Of a DNA stretch of 64,000 bases, positions 25,300 to 33,979 are shown one piece after another. The stretch's first letter is position 1. Each line of letters begins with the position of its first letter. The stretch comes from UBA1258 sp963643225 (GTDB lineage Bacteria; Bacillota; Clostridia; Lachnospirales; Lachnospiraceae). The stretch is from the NCBI GenBank assembly GCA_963643225.1, contig CAVIIX010000007.1, positions 51,633 through 115,632 of the forward strand, in the 5' to 3' direction. The position numbers and the translations under genes are program-made. Below the pieces are notes generated by a model, which saw nothing but the letters and a program-made list of their open reading frames with translations, made no database searches and was not told the origin of the DNA.

Positions 25300-26951
25300 A
25301 ACCATCTTATTTAAAAACCAAAAAAGGAATTTTAATCATATACGGTGTTATAGGTTTTCTTTTTACTTTTTTTGTTAAAAGTGAAGCCGACCTTGCCAAA
25401 TTTTCTAACATTGAATGGAATGCAAAATACGTATTAAGCCTATGCGCCTTATGCGCCTTGGGATTTCTTTTATTTCCTGTGTTTTTTTGTTTTACAGATA
25501 AACTCTGTAAATTTGTAAAAGCTTATGTTTCATTAAAATTAAGGAAGGAATCCTGCAAGCTGGTTTCTTTGTCACAGCGCGCATCATTGGCACGTAATGC
25601 CTTTTTGATTTCCCTGATTATTAATGTTTTATCGTTTCTTCCTTTCATTTTAGCCTTTTATCCTGGCATCTGTGCCTACGATCTTCCGATTCAGTTAGAG
25701 CAGATAATAACAGGACGTTACAATGACCATCATCCTCTTTTCCACACCCTATTTCTTAAAGGAAGTCTTACTTTAACAGGCAGTGTTGCACTTTGTACTC
25801 TTATACAAAGCCTTCTGTTGGCAGTTTCTCTTTCCTTCGTTATATTTACGATGAATAAGCTTTCAATTTCCGTTATCCAACAGATTATAACGGAATTGAT
25901 TTTTGCCTTTAATCTCTTTAACGGTTATATGGCGGTAAGTCTCACAAAGGATACTGTTTTTACGGCTTTTGTACTTTTATTTATCTGTTCACTTCTTCTT
26001 ATTTACAAAGAAAACAAATTCGTTTACAGCTTTATTTATGTATTTAGCACAGTCGGAATTATGCTTTTCAGAAACAACGGAAAATATGCTCTTTTAGTTG
26101 TTTTGCTTGCATTCTTTATTGCACCTTTGACAGATAAAGAAAAAAGACACTTTTGGATTAAGCTCTTTATAAAAACAGCACTTTCTTTTGCTGCAGGTCT
26201 TGTTTTATTAAAGGGTATTTCCTATATAACAAATGCAGAAGCCGCTGATAAACGTGAAATGTTAAGCGTCCCTATTCAGCAGCTTGCCCGCACCATGGTC
26301 TATGAAGAGGATAAGCTTACCGAGGAAGAAGCCTCATTAATTAATGAGTTCATTCTTTACAGAGCCTACGATAATTACAATCCGGTAATTTCAGATCCCT
26401 GTAAGGGCAATACAAACACCTCTGTCATAAGATATCAGACAGGCAGATTTGTAAAAATATATCTTGACCTGCTTAAAAAATATCCTGGCGACTATATCAA
26501 TGCATATTTATCGCTTATCGGCGGCTATGTTTCGCCCTTTGACGAATCCTACCGAATTATGGATGTAAACGGGGAAACTGTTACAAGAAATTACATACAG
26601 CATACCTTTACGGCAACAGGCTATGAAGATTATGTCAAAGAAGAATCTCTTTTACCTTTAATGAAAACCATACTTGATAACTGGGCCGAAAACGATGGCT
26701 TTAATGTTCCTTTCTTTAAACTTTTCTACATACCCGGAATATACCTTTATGGATACCTGATTATATTTGCATTGATTGTAGAAAGAAAAAACTATAAACT
26801 CCTTGTTCCGCTTTCATTTATAATGGGCTATTTTTTCACATTACTTTTGGATCCAACAATGCATTTAAGATACATTTATCCCGTAATGGTGACCTTCCCG
26901 TTACTGTTCACGGTGGCTATGAATTCAGAAAGTAAAAACGCGCTGAATTAA
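25296..26951 (+). CDS. Polytopic membrane protein, DUF6020-like
   Basis: A 551-aa membrane protein with about twelve hydrophobic segments. The start is TTG at 25296, overlapping the GT2 stop (TTGA). The first external loop carries YPGICAYDLPIQLEQ and then NDHHPLFHTL, a pattern I associate with the DUF6020 family of GT-C-like membrane enzymes; the Asp and the His pair would be candidate catalytic residues. A soluble loop lies at about 345-450. Probable lipid-linked sugar transferase or flipping partner of the GT2; not established. Its stop lies within a palindrome shared with the convergent gene. Confidence 0.7.
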   Translation: MKPSYLKTKKGILIIYGVIGFLFTFFVKSEADLAKFSNIEWNAKYVLSLCALCALGFLLFPVFFCFTDKLCKFVKAYVSLKLRKESCKLVSLSQRASLARNAFLISLIINVLSFLPFILAFYPGICAYDLPIQLEQIITGRYNDHHPLFHTLFLKGSLTLTGSVALCTLIQSLLLAVSLSFVIFTMNKLSISVIQQIITELIFAFNLFNGYMAVSLTKDTVFTAFVLLFICSLLLIYKENKFVYSFIYVFSTVGIMLFRNNGKYALLVVLLAFFIAPLTDKEKRHFWIKLFIKTALSFAAGLVLLKGISYITNAEAADKREMLSVPIQQLARTMVYEEDKLTEEEASLINEFILYRAYDNYNPVISDPCKGNTNTSVIRYQTGRFVKIYLDLLKKYPGDYINAYLSLIGGYVSPFDESYRIMDVNGETVTRNYIQHTFTATGYEDYVKEESLLPLMKTILDNWAENDGFNVPFFKLFYIPGIYLYGYLIIFALIVERKNYKLLVPLSFIMGYFFTLLLDPTMHLRYIYPVMVTFPLLFTVAMNSESKNALN

Positions 26952-26964
26952 TTTAATTCAGCGC
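26940..26964. terminator. Palindrome spanning both convergent stop codons
   Basis: gcgctgaatta and taattcagcgc form a near-perfect hairpin that includes the stop codons of the convergent genes ending at 26951 and 26953. On the minus strand it is followed by GTTTTTAC, so it should terminate that strand best. Confidence 0.7.
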
Positions 26965-28710
26965 ATAGACAAATAACCTGTACCAGCTCTTATCCGATTC
27001 TATCGGAATTTCATCTTTGTTTAAAAGTGTAAGTCCATAGTCTTCAAAATCCACAAGATACAGCGCCGAGACTATATATTCACAACCCATTTCTTTTAAT
27101 TTTTCATAATTAAGACCATACTCAAATACATAATCACCCCATTTTTTATTAAAAGAAAAATAGTTCATCTTTTCACAGGTCACAATGTAGCATCTGTTAC
27201 CCCACTCATCAAACCATTTTTCTAAATATTCCGATTTGTCAAGCTGTGGTCTTATAACTTCTCCAAATGCATGCTTATAATTTACATCGTAATTATTTGA
27301 ATAAGCATCCAGACAATAAAATCCGTTATATGAGGCAGCCGCAGGATAAATTCCATAACTTACAATTTTATAACTGTCTTTTTCTTTACCGATTAGATTT
27401 TCAACCTCGGTAAATAAGTCCTTAGCAAAAAACTGCTGCCATGTAAGCATTTCATAATCCCCATGGCGGACTATCTTTACTAAATTAGGCTTTAAATCGT
27501 TATTTTTAAAGGAAAAAACAAACGGAAGAAAAATACCTATAATACAAACTGCTGTATATAAAATCTTATAAGCGGCTTTTTCTTTGCCTGCTGCAAAGGC
27601 GTAAGATAATACCTTTAAGGAAAGTGCTAATTCCATTACCCACATAACTGTTAAAAGCCAGCTAAATCTGCCAAAATTAAATTCTCTTATTATTCCGGTA
27701 CATGAATTTGTAAAATCAGTCCATGCATTACAATCAAAGAAAGAAGAAAGTAATGCTGTTAAAAATGTTACAAGCGAAAGCCACAATAAATTTTTATAAG
27801 CTTTTACAAATCCGTCATTATCCACTTTTTTTAATTTTAAATACAAGCCCGCTATTAAAGCAATCACTATTATAGGAATGTAATAAAGCTGATAGCCTTC
27901 GGTATACACATCGCCATAAAGGATTGTCGACTTTAAAGCCTCAAAAAAGCCCACGCCGCTATGCACTATTTCTGATTTATGGGATACAAAGCCTCCAGAA
28001 ACTCCCAAAAGCTGTTTAATAAGTGTAAGATTTTCTGAAGTATAAACAATGCAAAGCTCTAAGCCAATAATAAAATACCTTAAAGGGTGAATTTTTTTAA
28101 TTAAGGAAATCAAAAAGACTATCCCTGCCACAGTCAAAACCGCAAATCCGGTAAGTGCAAGGGATGAACATCCTGCAAAAAGAGCAATTGCAAAATACAG
28201 TGGCCATTCACATTTTTCTTTTTTAAATCTTATAAAGGAATAATAAATAATGGGCTGTCCTGGTATACAAAGTCCATACACCGTATAAAATGGTAACAGC
28301 ATAAAGAAAAGCGAAATAAAAAACGAAAGTACATTTTCATTTGTAATTTCATCCAGCAAAAGAAACATTGAAATAACACTGAAAATTCGTATAAACAGCA
28401 TGCATATTACAAATGCCGTAAAGGGCTTAAAAAGCGCAAATATAAATACAAATAACGGGGCCGGTGATATCATTGAGTTTTTTGATATTCCGTTCATAAG
28501 CTCAGGATAAGTTACTGAGCCGTCAAACAGATGCTTTGCATTAAGAAGATATGTAATTATTTCACCGTCCAGCTGGTCGTGATACGTAACAACAGAGTCT
28601 TCCCCCAAATAAATATACGGGATAATCGAAATAAAAGCGCAGATTACTAAAAGTATTATCCATATACATCTTTTCTCTTTAATTTTTTTTAAAAGAGTGT
28701 TTTTCCACAT
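26953..28710 (-). CDS. Polytopic membrane protein, DUF6044-like
   Basis: A 585-aa membrane protein with about eleven hydrophobic segments, then a soluble C-terminal part (about 430-585). The first outside loop has VVTYHDQLDGEI, resembling the pattern of the DUF6044 family, which I recall as probable GT-C-like transferases of Bacillota. The gene follows the glycosyltransferase-like membrane protein at 28712 by one base, so both are one operon. Role in envelope polysaccharide or teichoic-acid decoration is likely from context only. Confidence 0.65.
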   Translation of the reverse strand: MWKNTLLKKIKEKRCIWIILLVICAFISIIPYIYLGEDSVVTYHDQLDGEIITYLLNAKHLFDGSVTYPELMNGISKNSMISPAPLFVFIFALFKPFTAFVICMLFIRIFSVISMFLLLDEITNENVLSFFISLFFMLLPFYTVYGLCIPGQPIIYYSFIRFKKEKCEWPLYFAIALFAGCSSLALTGFAVLTVAGIVFLISLIKKIHPLRYFIIGLELCIVYTSENLTLIKQLLGVSGGFVSHKSEIVHSGVGFFEALKSTILYGDVYTEGYQLYYIPIIVIALIAGLYLKLKKVDNDGFVKAYKNLLWLSLVTFLTALLSSFFDCNAWTDFTNSCTGIIREFNFGRFSWLLTVMWVMELALSLKVLSYAFAAGKEKAAYKILYTAVCIIGIFLPFVFSFKNNDLKPNLVKIVRHGDYEMLTWQQFFAKDLFTEVENLIGKEKDSYKIVSYGIYPAAASYNGFYCLDAYSNNYDVNYKHAFGEVIRPQLDKSEYLEKWFDEWGNRCYIVTCEKMNYFSFNKKWGDYVFEYGLNYEKLKEMGCEYIVSALYLVDFEDYGLTLLNKDEIPIESDKSWYRLFVYALN

Positions 28711-28711
28711 A

Positions 28712-30253
28712 TTATTTTCTCTTTATCCTTTTAAAGAATTCTGCATACCCGGCTGCCGAATAAGGAATTATCAGACAGGCATAGGTTATAATGTAGCGTG
28801 AATTTGCTTCCCACAGCATATGGAACAAAAAGCCTCCAAAAACGCCTATAAAAGCAAATGATTTCCACAGATTATCTTTGTTTTCTTTATTTAAAGAAAA
28901 TATTGCCCACAGAAATGCTCCAAAGAAATATATAGTCTGAATTGCACTGCAGAAATCTATATAATAGCTTCCAAGATTTCCTTCATATAAATTCATTAAA
29001 AAGCTGCTTCTTGCGCCATAATATACATGTGTAGATTCTCTTGAGAAATATGTACCATCCACCCACTGAGTTAAAAATTTACCCGATACAAAGGACCAAA
29101 ATTCCCCCGGGTTTTCTTTGTATGAGGCAAGTCGCTCCCTAATCTCTTCCTTCGCAATTTCATTGGCAACCCTTGTATCACCTTTTGCTTCTTCATAGGT
29201 ATTAATGTTAAAAGCAGTATACCATCCGGGATTGATTATCCCTTCATCGCTTACGTCCAAAAGTCCCATTGCAAAATAAGACATGGCAGTTACTCCTTTG
29301 CTCAATGTACTGCCCGATTTTAATTCATAATATCTGACAGTAACAGGCAACATCGAAAAAGCCACAATTCCGATTGCAAGTGCCGCTATTAAAATTTCTT
29401 TTTTCTTTCGCCTAATAAGCTCGAATACCAAAATAATTAGAACCGCAATTATAAGTATTAAACTGTTTTTTCTAGTCCATACGGAAAGTCCGAAGAAAAT
29501 CGTTGATAAAATAATATTTATGGTATTTTTCCCTTTTTCATTAAAGAGCCGTGATAAAATTAAGGCTCCCAAAGAAAAAAACATTAACGCCGGGATTTCT
29601 CCGTAGAGATAGCTTGAATACATTATATAAGGAACATTGAAAATGCTTATATATAAGAAACAGAAATTAATCTCCTTTAAATNNNNNNNNNNGTCAACCG
29701 CTTTATATATTGCAAATATTGTAACGCATTCCATCACCCCGTAAAAGGCAATGATAAAATGAAATTCTTCTATTGAAACCGGTAAAATATGTATGACTCT
29801 TATTATTACAGAAAGAAAAGCACATATTCCGATTTGCTGAGGATAATAAGACATATAAGAACCAGTAGGATCGATTATTGATAAATCCCCTGCCGCAAGT
29901 TGTTTTGACATAGCATATACAGTCCAGGAATCGGAATTTGGCATGCTGCGTCCAAAGAAAGCCATATATTCGCATGCAAGAAAATACCACCCGATTACTG
30001 CAATAAGCATTATTTTAAGCCTTTTATCAAAGTCCTTTTTCAAGGCTCTGTAAAGCAGCCATCCAAGGGCTCCAATAATAATCATTGCTGCAAAAGAAAA
30101 AAGATGGTTTTCGGTCTTTATATCAAAAAAATGACCTGTTAAATCATAATTGTAAGCAGTAAGAAAAAAGGCCGAAAAAAAAATGAGGCCTGAAAATATA
30201 ACTGCCACAATTTTCATAAAATTTTCAGCAAATTTATATAATCTCTTAGACAT
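28712..30253 (-). CDS. Membrane glycosyltransferase-like protein (interrupted by a sequence gap)
   Basis: A polytopic protein of about 513 aa with some twelve membrane segments. The first loop has MPNSDSWTVYAMSKQLAAGD followed by DPTGSYMSYYPQQIG, which resembles GT-C enzymes (mannosyltransferase/ArnT type) where Asp in the first loop is catalytic. Ten N at 29683-29692 fall inside the gene; the frame happens to continue across them, but true gap size is unknown, so length is provisional. The next gene follows after one base. Confidence 0.68.
   Translation of the reverse strand: MSKRLYKFAENFMKIVAVIFSGLIFFSAFFLTAYNYDLTGHFFDIKTENHLFSFAAMIIIGALGWLLYRALKKDFDKRLKIMLIAVIGWYFLACEYMAFFGRSMPNSDSWTVYAMSKQLAAGDLSIIDPTGSYMSYYPQQIGICAFLSVIIRVIHILPVSIEEFHFIIAFYGVMECVTIFAIYKAVDXXXXLKEINFCFLYISIFNVPYIMYSSYLYGEIPALMFFSLGALILSRLFNEKGKNTINIILSTIFFGLSVWTRKNSLILIIAVLIILVFELIRRKKKEILIAALAIGIVAFSMLPVTVRYYELKSGSTLSKGVTAMSYFAMGLLDVSDEGIINPGWYTAFNINTYEEAKGDTRVANEIAKEEIRERLASYKENPGEFWSFVSGKFLTQWVDGTYFSRESTHVYYGARSSFLMNLYEGNLGSYYIDFCSAIQTIYFFGAFLWAIFSLNKENKDNLWKSFAFIGVFGGFLFHMLWEANSRYIITYACLIIPYSAAGYAEFFKRIKRK
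29683..29692. other. Assembly gap (10 N)
   Basis: Ten undetermined bases inside the membrane glycosyltransferase-like gene. Shows the scaffold is draft quality. Confidence 0.99.
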
Positions 30254-30290
30254 ACCACTATTATAGCATAAGGCATTTTTATTTTAAACT

Positions 30291-30321
30291 AAAAAGGCGG
30301 ATATGCATTTGCATATCCGCC
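30291..30321 (-). terminator. Rho-independent terminator after trpB
   Basis: An 11-bp stem (ggcggatatgc / gcatatccgcc, 30296-30306 with 30311-30321), loop attt, followed on the minus strand by TTTTT. It lies 14 bases after the trpB stop. Confidence 0.9.
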
Positions 30322-30334
30322 ATATGTTTACATA

Positions 30335-31711
30335 TCAGATTTTGGGAAGTTTATCTAAACTCTTCTTTATGTCTTCATCTGTAGGTACAAAATTAATCAT
30401 TTCGCCGTCGTTATAACGCTGGTAAGCAAACATATCGAAATAACCTGTTCCGGTTAAGCAAAAAACAATATCCTTAGCTTCGCCTGTTTCCTTACACCTT
30501 AGTGCTTCATCCATGGCTACCTTAATGGCGTGAGAGCTCTCTGGTGCAGGTAAAATACCTTCAACACGAGCAAACGTCTGAGCCGCCTCAAATACTTCCG
30601 TCTGCTTAACTGTACGAGCCTTTACAATACCCTGATCGTAAAGTTCGGAAACGATAGAGCTCATGCCGTGGTATCTTAAGCCGCCTGCATGAGTTGGAGC
30701 CGGCATAAAGGAGCTTCCGAGAGTATACATTTTCTGAAGAGGACAAATACGTCCTGTGTCGCAATAATCGTAAGCGTAGGTACCTCTTGTAAGAGAAGGA
30801 CAGGAATCAGGCTCAACAGCAATTAATTCATAATCCGCCTCGCCTCTTAACATTTCCCCTGCGAAAGGAGAAATCAAACCGCCTAGGTTGGAACCGCCGC
30901 CCGCACAGCCGATTATGATATCAGCCTTGACGCCGTATTTATCTAATGCAGCCTTCGTCTCAAGACCTACAATTGACTGATGTAAAAGTACCTGAGACAA
31001 AACAGATCCAAGGGCGTATCTGTAGCCTTCCTGTTTGGAAGCTGCTTCAACTGCTTCTGAAATGGCACAGCCTAAGGAACCCGGATTACCTGGAAATTCT
31101 TCATTAATTCTGCGTCCTGCTTCCGTTGTCATGGAAGGAGAGGCCGTAACCTTGGCACCGTATGTACGCATTACTTCTCTTCTGAAGGGCTTCTGTTCAT
31201 AAGAACACTTAACCATATATACCTGGCAATCAAGATTCAAATAAGAGCATGCCATTGAAAGAGCCGTGCCCCACTGACCGGCACCGGTTTCGGTTGTAAG
31301 ACCCTTTAAGCCTTCATCCTTACCGTAATAAGCCTGGGCAATGGCTGAATTTAATTTGTGTGAACCGGACGTATTGTTACCCTCAAACTTATAATAAATG
31401 TGAGCAGGGGTGCCAAGCTTTTCTTCAAGGCAGTAAGCTCTGATTAATGGAGCAGGTCTGTACATCTTGTAAAAGTCTCTGATCTTTTTAGGGATATCAA
31501 TATATGCAGTTGTGTCGTCAAGCTCCTGAATGGCAAGCTGGCGTGCAAAAATCTGTGATAAATCATCAACAGTTACAGGCTCGTGGGTGACAGGATTAAG
31601 TAAGGGAGCAGGCTTTTTCTTCATATCAGCCCTTACGTTGTACCACTGCTTGGGAAGCTCTTCTTCGGATAAATAGATTTTGTAGGGAATGTCTACAGGT
31701 TTGTTACTCAT
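30335..31711 (-). CDS. trpB: Tryptophan synthase beta chain, TrpB2 type
   Basis: A 458-aa PLP enzyme that joins indole and serine to tryptophan. The PLP lysine is K119 in NNTSGSHKLNSA and the phosphate loop is GCAGGGSNLGG. The longer N-terminus (about 100 residues before the lysine) and the length fit the TrpB2 subfamily, which usually acts without TrpA as an indole salvage enzyme. The start at 31711 follows AAGGAGG by eight bases; an ATG eight codons earlier has no good ribosome site. No other trp gene is nearby, and a tryptophan T-box controls it. Confidence 0.92.
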   Translation of the reverse strand: MSNKPVDIPYKIYLSEEELPKQWYNVRADMKKKPAPLLNPVTHEPVTVDDLSQIFARQLAIQELDDTTAYIDIPKKIRDFYKMYRPAPLIRAYCLEEKLGTPAHIYYKFEGNNTSGSHKLNSAIAQAYYGKDEGLKGLTTETGAGQWGTALSMACSYLNLDCQVYMVKCSYEQKPFRREVMRTYGAKVTASPSMTTEAGRRINEEFPGNPGSLGCAISEAVEAASKQEGYRYALGSVLSQVLLHQSIVGLETKAALDKYGVKADIIIGCAGGGSNLGGLISPFAGEMLRGEADYELIAVEPDSCPSLTRGTYAYDYCDTGRICPLQKMYTLGSSFMPAPTHAGGLRYHGMSSIVSELYDQGIVKARTVKQTEVFEAAQTFARVEGILPAPESSHAIKVAMDEALRCKETGEAKDIVFCLTGTGYFDMFAYQRYNDGEMINFVPTDEDIKKSLDKLPKI

Positions 31712-31760
31712 TTTGTTTTCCTCCTTATACTTCATGATGAGGATTAGGACCGAAGTAAAT

Positions 31761-32009
31761 AAAAAAATCCCAAGGATATTAATCCTTAGGACAGTGTTAA
31801 CTGCGGTGCCACCTAAATTCGCTTTAAAGCGCTCTCAATCATGTACTATCATACACTTAACGGTTAACGCCCGTTACACGTCGCACCTACTGTTATTTCG
31901 GCTTGCCCTCACAAGTCCATTCACGAAAATGTAGCCATTCCGTCACACCAACCCGGAACTCTCTGAAGCGCATCCATAATCGCTACTACTCTTGCTCATC
32001 GGTTTCATT
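31761..32009 (-). ncRNA. T-box leader (tryptophan) of trpB
   Basis: A T-box riboswitch on the minus strand. The conserved T-box TGGCACC is at 31805-31811 within the antiterminator, and stem I shows the AGAGAG and GGTTGG-type distal motifs near 31950-31970. The specifier loop reads GAATGGACTT with the Trp codon TGG at 31917-31919. The terminator stem (CCTAAGGATT / AATATCCTTGG region, 31769-31792) ends in a T run at 31761-31767. Uncharged tRNA-Trp would stabilise the antiterminator and turn trpB on. Confidence 0.93.
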
Positions 32010-32015
32010 TAGATG

Positions 32016-32044
32016 AATATAGCTCAAAGGCTTTTATTTGTCAA
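32016..32044 (-). promoter_or_regulatory. Sigma-A-like promoter of the T-box-trpB unit
   Basis: Minus-strand -35 TTGACA (32039-32044), 17-base spacer and -10 TATATT (32016-32021), preceded by the extended block TTTTCTTGAC. Transcription would start near 32009. Confidence 0.8.
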
Positions 32045-32074
32045 GAAAACTTTTTACTTTATTTTACTTTTGAC

Positions 32075-32581
32075 TTATTTTACTTCTACAAGTTCAATCC
32101 TGAAGTTAAGTTCCTTACCTGCCATTTCATGGTTGGCGTCAAAGGTGATTTCTTCTTCGCCTTTTTCTACTACCTTAACAATGAATTTTTGACCGTAGCT
32201 GTTGGTAAGATATACTTTTTCATCCACGTTTAAATCCTCTGCTCCCGGAAGCTCTGAAATCTTTACGTTAAATACAGCCTCAGGGTCAACAGGACCGTAG
32301 GCTTCCTCTGGAAGCAAATGAACATCTTTGATTTCACCAGCCTTCATTGTAGCTACTGCTTTATCAAAGCCAAGTATCATCATGCCTGCGCCACACACAA
32401 ATTCAAGAGGCTCTCCTCTGTCATAGGATGAGTCAAACTGTGTGCCGTCATCAAAGGTGCCCTTATAGTGTACCTTGCAGATTTTACCTACGTTTTCTCC
32501 TTCAAAAGAAGGTTTGGATGAACATGCGCTACCACAGGAGCTGCAATTGCCAGCACAGCTTGTATTATTTTCGTTTTCCAT
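32075..32581 (-). CDS. FKBP-type (SlyD-like) peptidyl-prolyl isomerase with Cys-rich N-terminus
   Basis: A 168-aa prolyl isomerase and chaperone. The FKBP core starts at about residue 35 (VHYKGTFDDGTQFDSSYDRG) and contains the insert-in-flap segment (about 90-140) typical of SlyD. The first 20 residues carry four cysteines, C9, C13, C16 and C20 (CX3CX2CX3C), a likely metal or iron-sulfur site; SlyD of E. coli instead has its metal site at the C-terminus. It lies 46 bases after a pseudouridine synthase gene. Function of the Cys motif is unknown. Confidence 0.9.
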   Translation of the reverse strand: MENENNTSCAGNCSSCGSACSSKPSFEGENVGKICKVHYKGTFDDGTQFDSSYDRGEPLEFVCGAGMMILGFDKAVATMKAGEIKDVHLLPEEAYGPVDPEAVFNVKISELPGAEDLNVDEKVYLTNSYGQKFIVKVVEKGEEEITFDANHEMAGKELNFRIELVEVK

Positions 32582-32627
32582 TCATATCTCCTTTATATTA
32601 AGAATCACTTAGGTTATCGTACCACCA

Positions 32628-33269
32628 TCAGATGAAAAACTCCAGCCTTCCTTTTGTAATCGGATGATTAAATTCAAGATGACAGGAAGTAAGTGCCACA
32701 TTCTTTATACCCTTTTTCCGACTTGCTTCCAGGCTTTTTTCACTTCCGTATTTCTGGTCACCAAGAATCGGCATGCCAGCATTTGAAAGCTGCACTCTTA
32801 TCTGGTGATGTCTTCCGGTCTTAAGATGCACTAAAAGCGTTGCACTATCTAAAGCCTCTTCTTCCACTTCGTAGGTCAAGACCGCTTCTTTTGCCCCTGG
32901 AACATTTTTAGGCACCACGCAGGATAAGTTAGTCTTTCCGTCTTTTATCAAATAATCCGTAAGCTTGCCACCGGGACTTATTGCACCATCTTTATACACT
33001 ACTGCCCTATAGTCCTTTGATAATTCATCTTCACGAATGTCCTTAGACAAAAATGCCGACGCCTCTTTGGTTTTAGCAAACACCATTATCCCTGCAACGG
33101 GCTGGTCAAGCCTGTGCACTACATAAATTTCAGGAGTCTCACCCTTTGCCTTCCTGTATTTTTTTAATTCTGTCTCTAAATCTTTTGCGGCCACACCCTT
33201 AGACTGTACTGCTACACCCGCGGGCTTATTAACCACAATTATATCTTCATCCTCAAATAAAACTTCCAT
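32628..33269 (-). CDS. RluA-family pseudouridine synthase
   Basis: A 213-aa RNA pseudouridine synthase of the RluA family. The catalytic motif HRLDQPVAG is at 52-60 with nucleophilic D55; NKPAGVAVQ (14-22) and HLKTGRHHQIRVQL are the other family blocks. It lacks the N-terminal S4 domain of RluC/RluD, as in the short RluA/TruC-like group, so the target (rRNA or tRNA) is not decided. It follows the response regulator by 17 bases. Confidence 0.92.
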   Translation of the reverse strand: MEVLFEDEDIIVVNKPAGVAVQSKGVAAKDLETELKKYRKAKGETPEIYVVHRLDQPVAGIMVFAKTKEASAFLSKDIREDELSKDYRAVVYKDGAISPGGKLTDYLIKDGKTNLSCVVPKNVPGAKEAVLTYEVEEEALDSATLLVHLKTGRHHQIRVQLSNAGMPILGDQKYGSEKSLEASRKKGIKNVALTSCHLEFNHPITKGRLEFFI

Positions 33270-33286
33270 TTATAACCCCGTTTTTC

Positions 33287-33979
33287 TTACATTTTAAATC
33301 TGTAACCTACGCCCCAAATAGTCTCAATGTACTGAGGGTTAGCGGAATCAAATTCCACTTTTTCACGAATCTTTTTAATGTGTACGGTTACAGTTGCAAT
33401 ATCACCGAAAGCATCCATGTCCCAGATTTCCTTGAAAAGTTCATCCTTTGTAAATACATGGTTTGGATTTTCTGCAAGGAAGGTAAGTAAATCAAATTCC
33501 TTGGTTGTAAACTGCTTTTCTTCTCCGTCAATCCATACTCTTCTTGCAGTCTTGTCGATTTTAAGGCCTCTTATTTCAATAATCTTGTTATCAGGCTTAG
33601 CATTTGAATTAATAAGTCTTTCGTAACGGGCAAGGTGTGCCTTTACTCTTGCTACAAGCTCGCTGGGGCTGAAGGGCTTTGTCATATAATCGTCTGCGCC
33701 CAGTCCCAGACCTCTGATTTTATCAATATCATCCTTTTTAGCAGATACCATAATAACCGGAATGTTTTTCTTTTCACGAATTGATTTACATACTTCAAAG
33801 CCATCCTTACCCGGCAACATTAAATCAAGCACTACCAGATCGACATCTTCTTCCAACGCCTTCTTCTCGCCTTCAATTCCGTCCGGAGTTATTTCTACCG
33901 TAAAATCACTTAATTCAAGATAGTCTTTTTCAAGATCTGCAATCGCTTCTTCATCTTCAATAATAAGAATCTTACTCAT
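33287..33979 (-). CDS. OmpR-family response regulator
   Basis: A 230-aa transcriptional response regulator: receiver with acidic pocket EDEE, phospho-acceptor D52 in VLDLMLPGKDG and the conserved Lys in MTKPFSPSEL, followed by a winged-helix DNA-binding domain ending in WGVGYRFKM. The start at 33979 is preferred over one 32 codons earlier because it has GAGGAG nearby and sits at the kinase stop (8-base overlap), a standard coupled pair. Target genes unknown. Confidence 0.95.
   Translation of the reverse strand: MSKILIIEDEEAIADLEKDYLELSDFTVEITPDGIEGEKKALEEDVDLVVLDLMLPGKDGFEVCKSIREKKNIPVIMVSAKKDDIDKIRGLGLGADDYMTKPFSPSELVARVKAHLARYERLINSNAKPDNKIIEIRGLKIDKTARRVWIDGEEKQFTTKEFDLLTFLAENPNHVFTKDELFKEIWDMDAFGDIATVTVHIKKIREKVEFDSANPQYIETIWGVGYRFKM

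Noticed and set aside
29703..29990. Alternative 95-codon frame beside the 10-N gap
   Set aside because: Lies in another frame of the membrane glycosyltransferase gene and has Cys-rich composition without likeness; shadow.
30335..31711. Classical TrpB of a trpBA pair
   Set aside because: The N-terminal extension and lack of trpA or other trp genes fit TrpB2 better.
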